Positions 1-5,089 of a stretch of DNA of 5,246 nt are shown here, piece by piece. The DNA is from an uncultured Actinomycetes bacterium (GTDB taxonomy: Bacteria; Actinomycetota; Aquicultoria; CAJVYJ01): contig CAJVYJ010000143.1 of assembly GCA_913009475.1 (NCBI GenBank), positions 1 to 5,246 of the forward strand, read 5' to 3'. The translations under genes were made by a program, and so were the position numbers. Position 1 is the stretch's first letter. Each line of letters begins with the position of its first letter. The notes beneath the pieces were generated by a model, which worked only from the letters and a program-made list of their open reading frames with translations, had not been told where the DNA came from and ran no database searches.

Positions 1-70
1 TTTTTTTTTTTTAATGATACGGCGACCACCGAGATCTACACTCTTTCCCTACACGACGCTCTTCCGATCT
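1..70. other. Illumina P5 adapter contamination (with poly-T) at the contig end
   Basis: Twelve T residues (1-12) are followed at 13-70 by an exact copy of the 58-base Illumina P5/universal adapter. It begins AATGATACGGCGACCACCGA and ends with the read-1 primer end GACGCTCTTCCGATCT. Flow-cell P5 oligos carry a 5' T-spacer, which would explain the T run. This is a library artefact left by incomplete trimming. No gene, promoter or repeat should be called in it. The true 5' end of the genomic sequence is about position 71, and the first gene is cut there. Confidence 0.98.
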
Positions 71-71
71 C

Positions 72-728
72 GACAAATTAAATAAAAGAAAGAGCGGGAT
101 AGCCGAGGAGAAGAAATTAAATGAGCTGGAAGAAAAGATAAAGAAATTGGTGCTCTTAATTGTTAAAGAAAGAGAGTTATTGAATCAGTCTGAATTCGAG
201 CAGAAACATCTGGAAGATGAGCTGACTTTATTGATCGCTAAGATCCAAAGGGAAGAGAGCCGTCTTTACGGCGGCGAGATAGCCAATCCAAAAGAACTTA
301 AATCGCTTCAAGTAGAGATAAAGGCTTTAAATACCACGCGTGAGAGCCAAGAGGATGAATTGTTGGCGAAAATAGACCAGACCGATAAAATAGCTGGTCA
401 ACTTGAAAAGCTGAAACAGGCGGAGATAGATTTTAATAAAAAGGCGGAAAATCTACGTGAAAAAGTTCTCTTAGTAGCTGAAGATATTAATAAGGCTATC
501 GTGGATAAGGAGAAGAAGAAGAAAAACATTGTCAAGGAAATAGACGCTGATTTACTGGGGTTATACCAAAAGTTGCGCCGAGAAAAACGTGGTATCGCGG
601 TAGCGATACTTTCCGGCCTTACATGCGGCGGCTGCTATATGGAGATGCCGCAGATAAAAAATGCGGAGATGCGGCAAGCAGAAATTTGGCGCTGTCCTAA
701 TTGTCGGAGGATATTAATTGAACTCTAA
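72..728 (+). CDS. C4-type zinc ribbon / coiled-coil protein (COG1579 family), 5'-truncated
   Basis: The frame is open from the adapter junction, giving 218 visible codons. A TTG at 147 can serve as a start on paper, but the 25 codons before it are the same Lys/Glu-rich coiled coil, so the gene is truncated by the contig end, probably by a few tens of residues (family members are about 240 aa). Most of the protein is a heptad-like, charged coiled coil, interrupted by the family signature YGGEIANPKEL (visible residues 66-76). The C-terminus is a zinc ribbon with CGGC (Cys185 and Cys188) and CPNC (Cys208 and Cys211), followed by RRILIEL, matching the family's CxxC...CPxCgRiL ending. COG1579 proteins are cytoplasmic. 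Helicobacter HP0958/FlgZ binds RNA and the flagellar sigma factor, but the general bacterial role is unsettled, so a nucleic-acid-binding role here is inference. It overlaps the RNase HI gene by 11 nt, which suggests an operon. Confidence 0.9.
   Translation, partial: DKLNKRKSGIAEEKKLNELEEKIKKLVLLIVKERELLNQSEFEQKHLEDELTLLIAKIQREESRLYGGEIANPKELKSLQVEIKALNTTRESQEDELLAKIDQTDKIAGQLEKLKQAEIDFNKKAENLREKVLLVAEDINKAIVDKEKKKKNIVKEIDADLLGLYQKLRREKRGIAVAILSGLTCGGCYMEMPQIKNAEMRQAEIWRCPNCRRILIEL
706..710 (+). promoter_or_regulatory. Shine-Dalgarno GGAGG fixing the TTG start of RNase HI
   Basis: GGAGG lies 7 nt upstream of TTG 718, inside the last codons of the preceding gene. It supports an initiation at TTG that overlaps the upstream stop codon (726-728). 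Confidence 0.75.
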
Positions 729-1191
729 TAACAAGCTTATAGTCTTTAGCGATGGGGCGGCCAGAGGCAACCCGGGGCCGGCCGGGGCCGGCGGTCTCGT
801 AAGAGCACGGAAAAACCAGGAAATATTAGCTAAGACCTGTGAATATCTTGGAGAAAAGACCAATAATGTCGCGGAGTATATGGCCTTATTGCTTACGCTT
901 AACCAGGCGCGGCAATGGCCGACGGCGGAATTGGAGATTTTTGCCGACAGCGAATTAATGGTAAGGCAGTTAAATGGGGTCTATAGAGTTAAAGACGCGA
1001 CCCTTAAATTACTATATCAGCGAGTAAATCTTATATTGCAAGATTTTCCGAGAACAAGCATCACTTATGTCCCCAGAGAAAAAAACAAGGAAGCCGACGC
1101 ATTGGCCAATGAAGCTATTGAAGCCTACCTGCGAGGAAAAAAGCGGGAAATTGACATTACTGACCTAGGCGGCCCCATGAGTTTATTATAA
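718..1191 (+). CDS. rnhA: Ribonuclease HI family protein
   Basis: A 157-aa RNase H-fold nuclease that would cut the RNA strand of RNA:DNA hybrids (R-loops, primers) with two metal ions. The full DEDD set is visible: Asp12 in FSDGAARGNPG, Glu53 in NNVAEYMALL, Asp77 in FADSELMVRQLNG and Asp127 in REKNKEADALANEAI. After the last catalytic helix there is a charged tail of about 20 residues (RGKKREIDITDLGGPMSLL) outside the core fold. The sequence resembles the compact RNase HI type, common in archaea and many bacteria, more than E. coli RnhA, whose basic protrusion I do not see. The start is TTG with GGAGG 7 nt upstream. An upstream start would run deep into the zinc-ribbon gene, and residue 10 already enters the first strand. 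It follows the COG1579 gene with an 11-nt overlap, which implies cotranscription and translational coupling. The symbol rnhA is given for family only. Confidence 0.93.
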   Translation: MNSNNKLIVFSDGAARGNPGPAGAGGLVRARKNQEILAKTCEYLGEKTNNVAEYMALLLTLNQARQWPTAELEIFADSELMVRQLNGVYRVKDATLKLLYQRVNLILQDFPRTSITYVPREKNKEADALANEAIEAYLRGKKREIDITDLGGPMSLL

Positions 1192-1210
1192 AAAACCCCC
1201 AGCGGGTTTT
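1190..1210 (-). terminator. Intrinsic terminator (minus strand); may also stop RNase HI transcripts
   Basis: AAAACCC (1192-1198) and GGGTTTT (1204-1210) form a 7-bp stem around a 5-nt loop. Read on the minus strand, the stem runs into six T residues (1195-1190), the classical intrinsic layout. This fits termination of the minus-strand transcript starting near 1410. On the plus strand the hairpin sits 1 nt after the RNase HI stop codon, but only the four T residues of the stem itself follow, so plus-strand termination is weaker. Confidence 0.6.
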
Positions 1211-1410
1211 CGAGATCCTGTCTCTGTTAACCTTGGGGGAAAGAAATCCCAAGAAACTTACAAAACATAAGCTCCCAGCAAATTTCCCTTTTCGTTCTCT
1301 TTAAAACTCTCATACTCTGTACAGTCTCACGACTTACCATTTCTGAAAATTTTACCGAGCCGCATCTGGTACATCTACTTTGAGGTTGGCTTTCTCGGCT
1401 TCTTGGGACC
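1190..1410 (-). ncRNA. Candidate small RNA of unknown family (about 220 nt)
   Basis: This stretch has no convincing protein gene but has a complete transcription unit on the minus strand: a strong promoter (1417-1444), a predicted start at G1410, and a hairpin/T6 terminator at 1190-1210. Bases 1408-1400, near the very 5' end of the RNA, are perfectly complementary over 9 bp to 1255-1247 (UCCCAAGAA with UUCUUGGGA) and would close a domain of about 160 nt. Inside it are a hairpin pairing 1399-1394 with 1359-1354, a GUGA-loop hairpin at 1338-1319 (one bulge), and a small hairpin at 1271-1257 immediately before the 3' closing strand. A 3' hairpin (GAGA/UCUC, 1224-1212) precedes the terminator. 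A closing stem with a small hairpin on the 3' side loosely recalls 6S RNA, but I see no long apical stem and do not claim that identity. It lacks the hallmarks of RNase P RNA, tmRNA and SRP RNA. Confidence 0.45.
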
Positions 1411-1416
1411 AACTTA

Positions 1417-1444
1417 AAAATATCATAACCGTGATTATTGTCAA
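1417..1444 (-). promoter_or_regulatory. Sigma70-type promoter with extended -10, minus strand
   Basis: On the minus strand there is a perfect TTGACA (1444-1439), a 16-nt spacer, then TATTTT (1422-1417) preceded by TGA, which forms an extended -10 (TGn). The predicted transcription start is G1410 or G1409. No protein start with a Shine-Dalgarno site follows, which is why it is assigned to a candidate RNA gene. Confidence 0.6.
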
Positions 1445-1511
1445 GTTAATTTAATAAATATTTTTTTTATTAAAGAAAAACAACTGATTATGCCGATTAT
1501 CAACAGTGGAA

Positions 1512-1516
1512 GGGAG
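1512..1516 (+). promoter_or_regulatory. Shine-Dalgarno GGGAG for the small acidic protein
   Basis: GGGAG, within a GGAAGGGAG purine run at 1508-1516, ends 6 nt before ATG 1523. It favours that ATG over the in-frame ATG at 1490, which has no comparable site upstream. Confidence 0.6.
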
Positions 1517-1522
1517 AAAAGT

Positions 1523-1831
1523 ATGGATGACAAAGAATCGAAAGACGATGTAACCCGAAAAAACGATGTAATTTGTGAATTTTTCGGTATAAAAGTCACT
1601 ACTAAAAATCCTAAGCTTGCCAAGATTTTAACCACCGATGTCAACAGCGTTTTACAGCTTGATGTTAGCGACGTAAAAGATTTTATTAAGAGCGGCGATT
1701 TGGCCGACAAAACTGAGATGGATTCCGGCGTTGATTCGAAGTGGTCATCTATTCAAGATGAAGTAGACGAGATAAACGAGTTATTGAATGACGATGAAAG
1801 TGCGTCACTCGCCAACAAACACAAAAAATAG
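1523..1831 (+). CDS. Small acidic protein of unknown function
   Basis: I do not recognise this 102-aa protein. There is no signal peptide or membrane segment, so it is probably cytoplasmic. The first 15 residues are charged (MDDKESKDDVTRKND). Residues about 16-40 form the most ordered-looking part (VICEFFGIKVTTKNPKLAKI), followed by a mixed segment with LDVSDVKDFIKSGDLADK. The C-terminal third is strongly acidic (QDEVDEINELLNDDES), probably helical or partly disordered, and ends in a basic NKHKK tail. The start at 1523 is chosen because GGGAG lies 6 nt upstream. The alternative ATG at 1490 would add 11 residues and lacks such a site. The minus strand carries a long open frame over 1441-1710, but its product is a low-complexity Ser/Leu/Ile sequence without a ribosome site and is most likely a shadow. 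The gene stands alone and converges on the next one, with 13 bp between the stops. Confidence 0.7.
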   Translation: MDDKESKDDVTRKNDVICEFFGIKVTTKNPKLAKILTTDVNSVLQLDVSDVKDFIKSGDLADKTEMDSGVDSKWSSIQDEVDEINELLNDDESASLANKHKK

Positions 1832-1844
1832 CATGTTTATTGTT

Positions 1845-2519
1845 TTATAGGTTGTCGGTTGAATTCAGGGAAATATTGGAAACATGTCTCTGCTGTTCAT
1901 GAGATTTGGTTTCTAAACGTAATGCAACCAAGTAAAATTGTTTGGTTTCATAATCACGCCGCATGTCGATAAGTTGTTCGGTAATATTCTGTCGCGTATC
2001 CACTTGAGCTTGTTTGCGGTCGGCAATCTCTTTTTTATAGTGTTTTACCCTATCAAGATAGATCTTATTTTTTGCCAGTAGCCGGCGGTCTAATTGATTG
2101 ACGCGGTTTAAGAATAATATGCGCTTCCAAAAATCAGATAGATGGTTGGACGCCAGCATATAAACGATAAATTTATTATTGTAGCTGTTCTCATAGATCT
2201 CCCTGATGCGCCTATTTGTAATCTCACGCTGTTTTTTTAATTTATTTTGAGCGTCTGTTAATTTTTGATAAATAAAAATTATTTCTCGGCTGCTTTTTTC
2301 CATATTATGGTTTACCGTACGCAGCTCGATTCGTTTGCGGATGATTGCCGTTCTTAGCGCTTCCACTTCTTTCGCTGTCTTAACAATGTCTTTGTTTTGC
2401 GCGTTCGCGGGCATAGCGGCAAAAAAGAGATTGGCTTCAGTTATGGCCATAGCTGCTGATGAAGCCATCAATATTATGAATATTACTGTAATTAAAGTTA
2501 GAATTATTTTTTTCAACAA
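1845..2519 (-). CDS. Secreted coiled-coil protein resembling the PcsB/CwlO N-terminal domain, no hydrolase domain
   Basis: A 224-aa protein with an export signal: MLKK, a hydrophobic stretch from residue 5 to 18, then SSAAMA with likely signal peptidase cleavage after Ala25 (a second AxA site ends at Ala40). The rest is a Lys/Arg/Glu-rich coiled coil. Its middle part (YENSYNNKFIVYMLASNHL, then SDFWKRILFLNRVNQLDRRL) matches the pattern of the PcsB/CwlO/EnvC-type coiled-coil domain: Y-x-hydrophobic, a Leu/Ser-rich 'LLxSxxLSDFxxR' turn, then 'DRxLL'. In that family the coiled coil regulates a C-terminal peptidoglycan hydrolase (CHAP, NlpC/P60 or M23) and docks to FtsEX. Here the protein stops after the coiled coil, with no catalytic domain. 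It may be an adaptor, or the enzyme may be encoded elsewhere. The start is TTG with GAGGT just upstream; a second TTG one codon later is equally possible. Function is inferred from pattern only. Confidence 0.75.
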   Translation of the reverse strand: MLKKIILTLITVIFIILMASSAAMAITEANLFFAAMPANAQNKDIVKTAKEVEALRTAIIRKRIELRTVNHNMEKSSREIIFIYQKLTDAQNKLKKQREITNRRIREIYENSYNNKFIVYMLASNHLSDFWKRILFLNRVNQLDRRLLAKNKIYLDRVKHYKKEIADRKQAQVDTRQNITEQLIDMRRDYETKQFYLVALRLETKSHEQQRHVSNISLNSTDNL

Positions 2520-2523
2520 AATT

Positions 2524-2528
2524 ACCTC
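2524..2528 (-). promoter_or_regulatory. Shine-Dalgarno GAGGT before tandem TTG starts
   Basis: On the minus strand, AGAGGT is followed after 4-5 nt by TTGTTGAAAAAA. The SD fits either TTG 2519 or TTG 2516, and no ATG or GTG competes nearby. Confidence 0.6.
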
Positions 2529-2537
2529 TATTTGTTG

Positions 2538-2549
2538 CGATATATATCG
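2538..2549. repeat. 12-bp perfect palindrome CGATATATATCG
   Basis: A perfect inverted repeat 18 bp upstream of the TTG start of the secreted coiled-coil gene, in the divergent intergenic region. It could be an operator or simply AT-rich promoter sequence. Its core is alternating TA, which weakens the case for a specific site. Confidence 0.25.
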
Positions 2550-2698
2550 ACATATAAGAGATAAAAATTAAATTAATGAATTTAATGAGACTATTGGTCT
2601 ACTTTAAGTATATATTATAGAAAAGGAGTTAAAAAGGGAATAGGCATAAGGTTGAAAGGTCTATTTTATCTTTCTTATCAGTTGGTGACCCGAGGGGA

Positions 2699-2726
2699 TT
2701 TACAGAGACCAGGTTATTTTTATTAA
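2699..2726 (+). promoter_or_regulatory. Possible promoter for the phosphatase gene
   Basis: TTTACA (2699-2704), a 16-nt spacer and TATTAA (2721-2726) match consensus at 5/6 and 4/6 positions. Transcription would begin near 2733, leaving a leader of about 20 nt that contains the AAGG before ATG 2755. A second, weaker candidate is TTGAAA (2652-2657) with TATCAG 18 nt further on. Region 2550-2698 otherwise holds nothing I can name. Confidence 0.35.
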
Positions 2727-2754
2727 CTTTTTAAGAAAAGTGAAAAGGTCGAGT

Positions 2755-3546
2755 ATGGGTTTAAATATTGTTAAAGATAATCTAAAAACATTCATATTCA
2801 TTAAAGAGCACCCGGACGAAAGTATTATATTTACCGATGTTGACGGCACTCTAAGTGAAATCGCCGAAAATCCGACCGCTGCGATAGTGGCCCCAAAAAT
2901 CAAGGATATTATTGCGAGAGTGGCCGATATTTATAAAGTTGTAGCGATATCGGGGCGGCCGCCGCGAGAAATTAAGAAAATGATAGGCAGTGAAAATATT
3001 ATCTACGTTGGCAGCCACGGCTGGGAACGACTGGAAAACGATCAATTGACTGCAAAAGGAAGCTCTCTTGAAGAAGAAGGAATCAAGGAGATAAAAACAT
3101 TATTGGCGCGTTCAATGAGGCGTCAAGGTATCTATTTCGAGGGCAAAGAGAATGGTTTAGCGGTCCATTATCGCTTGGCTGAAAATAGAGATAAAATCAA
3201 GGAAGAAATTATTGAAGCGGTAGGGCCTTTGGTAAAGCATTTAGGGTTTAAGGTCATTCTGGGCAAAATGGTAGTTGAAATCAGCTCTAACCTAACCGAT
3301 AAAGGCGAGGCTATGGCGGATATTATTCGAGAGTTCGATAAAGTTAAAGTATTATATATAGGGGACGACCAGACTGATGTTGATGCTTTTATGAAACTAA
3401 AGGAATTAAGAGGAGAATCAGTTATTAAAGGATTCGCGCTGGGGGTTTTGTCGCCGGAGGTACCCGATAGCGTGAAAGCGGAAGCTGATTATTTTTTCCG
3501 CTCCGTCGATGAAGTGGCGTTTTTTTTGCAATGGCTCACATCTTAA
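2755..3546 (+). CDS. otsB: Trehalose-6-phosphate phosphatase (HAD superfamily)
   Basis: A 263-aa cytoplasmic HAD phosphatase that would dephosphorylate trehalose-6-phosphate to trehalose. All four HAD motifs are present in the trehalose-phosphatase form: DVDGTL (nucleophile Asp28, acid/base Asp30), ISGRPP (Ser66), LGKMVVEI with Lys171 and Glu175 followed by DKGEAM, and IGDDQTDVDAF (Asp204, Asp205, Asp208). GSHGWE (86-91) opens the cap domain that holds the sugar. Length is normal for bacterial OtsB. ATG 2755 is preferred because AAGG lies 6 nt upstream and a plausible promoter would start transcription near 2733. GTG 2740 in the same frame adds five residues but has only a weak site. It converges on the synthase gene instead of sharing its operon, so the two have separate promoters. 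If the synthase makes another sugar phosphate, such as glucosylglycerol phosphate, this enzyme would act on that. Confidence 0.92.
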   Translation: MGLNIVKDNLKTFIFIKEHPDESIIFTDVDGTLSEIAENPTAAIVAPKIKDIIARVADIYKVVAISGRPPREIKKMIGSENIIYVGSHGWERLENDQLTAKGSSLEEEGIKEIKTLLARSMRRQGIYFEGKENGLAVHYRLAENRDKIKEEIIEAVGPLVKHLGFKVILGKMVVEISSNLTDKGEAMADIIREFDKVKVLYIGDDQTDVDAFMKLKELRGESVIKGFALGVLSPEVPDSVKAEADYFFRSVDEVAFFLQWLTS

Positions 3547-3569
3547 AACAGGTGACTCCTAATTTGTAT

Positions 3570-3598
3570 CTTAAAATAATAATATTAATTATTTTAGG
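3570..3598. terminator. Shared bidirectional AT-rich hairpin between the convergent phosphatase and synthase genes
   Basis: TAAAATAAT (3572-3580) pairs perfectly with ATTATTTTA (3588-3596) around a 7-nt loop, extendable by a T-G wobble and a C-G pair to 3570/3598. It lies between two convergent stop codons (3544-3546 plus, 3599-3601 minus). Each strand offers an A-rich arm followed by a T-rich arm, so it could stop both transcripts. The stem has almost no G-C pairs, so it may be weak. Confidence 0.5.
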
Positions 3599-5089
3599 CT
3601 AGAGCGTTAGTTTTTCAATATCCCGAAGTTGATGGTAGAGCCAGGCGTAGATATCATTCCTCTTGATTATTCCCTGAAGCCGCTTAGCGTGTGCCTCGCG
3701 CTCTATAGGGGCCATATTTAGGGCCTTATAGATATTAGCCCCGGTATTCTCAATATCAAAAGGGTTAATACTTAAGACTCCATCCCTTAACTCATCATAA
3801 GCGCCGGCGTTTTCCGATAACAAGATAACCCCGTTTTTTTTGTTAAGTATGGCGCCTTCCTTAGCGACCAAGTTCATCCCGTCAAAAATAGGATTGACAA
3901 GCAGTACGTCATAGTTTTTTAAAGCGGCCACGGATCTGGGGTAGTTATCACTAATACGTAAGTCTATCGGCAGCCAATCATTGTCGCCGAATTCAAGGTT
4001 GATCTCTTCAGTCTTAGCCTCCATTTCTTGGCGATAGACTCCATACTCTTCGATACCACTCCTAGTGGGATAGGCAAAAGCCAGAAACTGGACTTTTTTT
4101 TGCCATTGGGGGTGTTCTCGCAAAAAGTGAGCATAGGCTTCAAAACCGCGTACTATATTTTTGCTAAGCTCGGCTCTATCGACTCGTATAATTAATTTGT
4201 ATCTCTCACCGGCCTTGATAATCTCTTCTTCCGCTGACAAAACCGCGGGCGTAGTGGAAAATGTCGTTAGCTCCTTGGCATCAACGGAGATAGGATAAGC
4301 TTTAACTCTAACAATGCGATCGCCAATATAAACTCGATGTTTTCTAAGATCGATTTTGTGGCCCAAGAATTCTTGGCAGCAATAGAGGAAGTTTCTGACG
4401 TAACGCCACGAGTGAAAGCCGACAATATTATTTTCCAATAGTGATTGTAAAATGGCGCGACGAAACTCCGTAGGCAAAATTCGCAGGTAATCCGGACAAC
4501 ACCAGGGAATATGGATAAAATGAAACAAAATCGCCTTTGGTTTGCGGCGTCTAATAAATCCGGCCGCCAAATACAGATGATAGTCCTGAAGCAATATTAT
4601 CGGGCTCTCGTCTTTCTTGGAGTTTTCTATGATAACGTCGGCGAATTTTTTATTAGCGGCGACATAACCGTTGGTCCAAGCGAGCTTGACTTCCTTATCG
4701 ATACTGGGTTGCCTGATGGCGTCAAAGAGATAGTGTTGCAAATACCATAAATAGCGATTACTTATTTTATTGTAATATTGATCGAAGACGTTAGGTTCAA
4801 GTTCAACCAGCTTAACTTGATATAAAGGCTTATCAGGCGGGATGCCGATTGTATCCGCTTGGGCCGCGACCTCTCTGTCACCCGGCGACATGGCGGCGGC
4901 TATCCAAAGGGATCTGGTAAGTTTTAAGACAGAATCAAGCGCGGCAATTAATCCGCCGCCGCCTCTTGAGGCGACTAAATCACCGTTGTCAATCCTATAT
5001 TGGATCGGCCCGCGATTGGAAACGACTATGAGTTTATGGTTTTCGGACAGATCAAGAACGGTTTTTTCAAGAGATTTTTTTTTGCTCAT
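3599..5089 (-). CDS. otsA: Trehalose-6-phosphate synthase-like glycosyltransferase, GT20 family
   Basis: A 496-aa cytoplasmic GT-B retaining glycosyltransferase expected to join glucose from a nucleotide sugar to glucose-6-phosphate, giving trehalose-6-phosphate. GT20 landmarks in order: VVSNRGP (22-28), RGGGGL (42-47), NRYLWYLQHY (111-120), LQDYHLYL (167-174), FIHIPW (191-196), GFHSWRYVRNFL (224-235), VDRAELSKN (303-311) and DGMNLVAKE (403-411). Donor-site residues align with E. coli OtsA: Arg305 and Lys310 keep the R-x4-K spacing, and Asp403 and Glu411 keep the 8-residue spacing. Two motifs differ from the E. coli form: HIPWCCPDYLRILP in place of HIPFP...E, and VDRAELSKN in place of VDRLDYTKG. 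These resemble a second GT20 subgroup seen in Actinobacteria. Acceptor specificity is therefore less certain; glucosylglycerol-phosphate synthase is an alternative. ATG 5089 has no clear SD but lies inside the end of the upstream glycosyltransferase gene, which implies translational coupling. Confidence 0.9.
   Translation of the reverse strand: MSKKKSLEKTVLDLSENHKLIVVSNRGPIQYRIDNGDLVASRGGGGLIAALDSVLKLTRSLWIAAAMSPGDREVAAQADTIGIPPDKPLYQVKLVELEPNVFDQYYNKISNRYLWYLQHYLFDAIRQPSIDKEVKLAWTNGYVAANKKFADVIIENSKKDESPIILLQDYHLYLAAGFIRRRKPKAILFHFIHIPWCCPDYLRILPTEFRRAILQSLLENNIVGFHSWRYVRNFLYCCQEFLGHKIDLRKHRVYIGDRIVRVKAYPISVDAKELTTFSTTPAVLSAEEEIIKAGERYKLIIRVDRAELSKNIVRGFEAYAHFLREHPQWQKKVQFLAFAYPTRSGIEEYGVYRQEMEAKTEEINLEFGDNDWLPIDLRISDNYPRSVAALKNYDVLLVNPIFDGMNLVAKEGAILNKKNGVILLSENAGAYDELRDGVLSINPFDIENTGANIYKALNMAPIEREAHAKRLQGIIKRNDIYAWLYHQLRDIEKLTL

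Noticed and set aside
1227..1412. Minus-strand 61-codon frame with a zinc-ribbon-like CTRCGS motif
   Set aside because: The TTG start lies upstream of the predicted transcription start and has no ribosome site. There is only one CxxC pair, and the stretch has hairpin structure, so a noncoding RNA fits better. It is not fully excluded.
1441..1710. Minus-strand 89-codon frame with hydrophobic segments, antisense to the acidic protein
   Set aside because: It has no Shine-Dalgarno site and a low-complexity Ser/Leu/Ile product, as expected opposite an acidic Asp/Glu/Lys-rich gene. The plus-strand frame has a good SD.
1814..1844. Possible hairpin between the convergent acidic-protein and coiled-coil genes
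   Set aside because: Only five consecutive A-T-rich pairs with mismatches or bulges can be drawn, which is too weak to call a terminator.
2652..2728. 25-codon plus-strand frame (TTG start) before the phosphatase gene
   Set aside because: The AAGG directly abuts the TTG, the product is very short, and no known leader peptide or attenuator hairpin accompanies it.
2335..3045. Overlapping frames at 2335-2571 (+), 2700-2903 (-) and 2851-3045 (-)
   Set aside because: They lie wholly or largely antisense to well-supported genes and show no domain motifs, so they are shadow frames.
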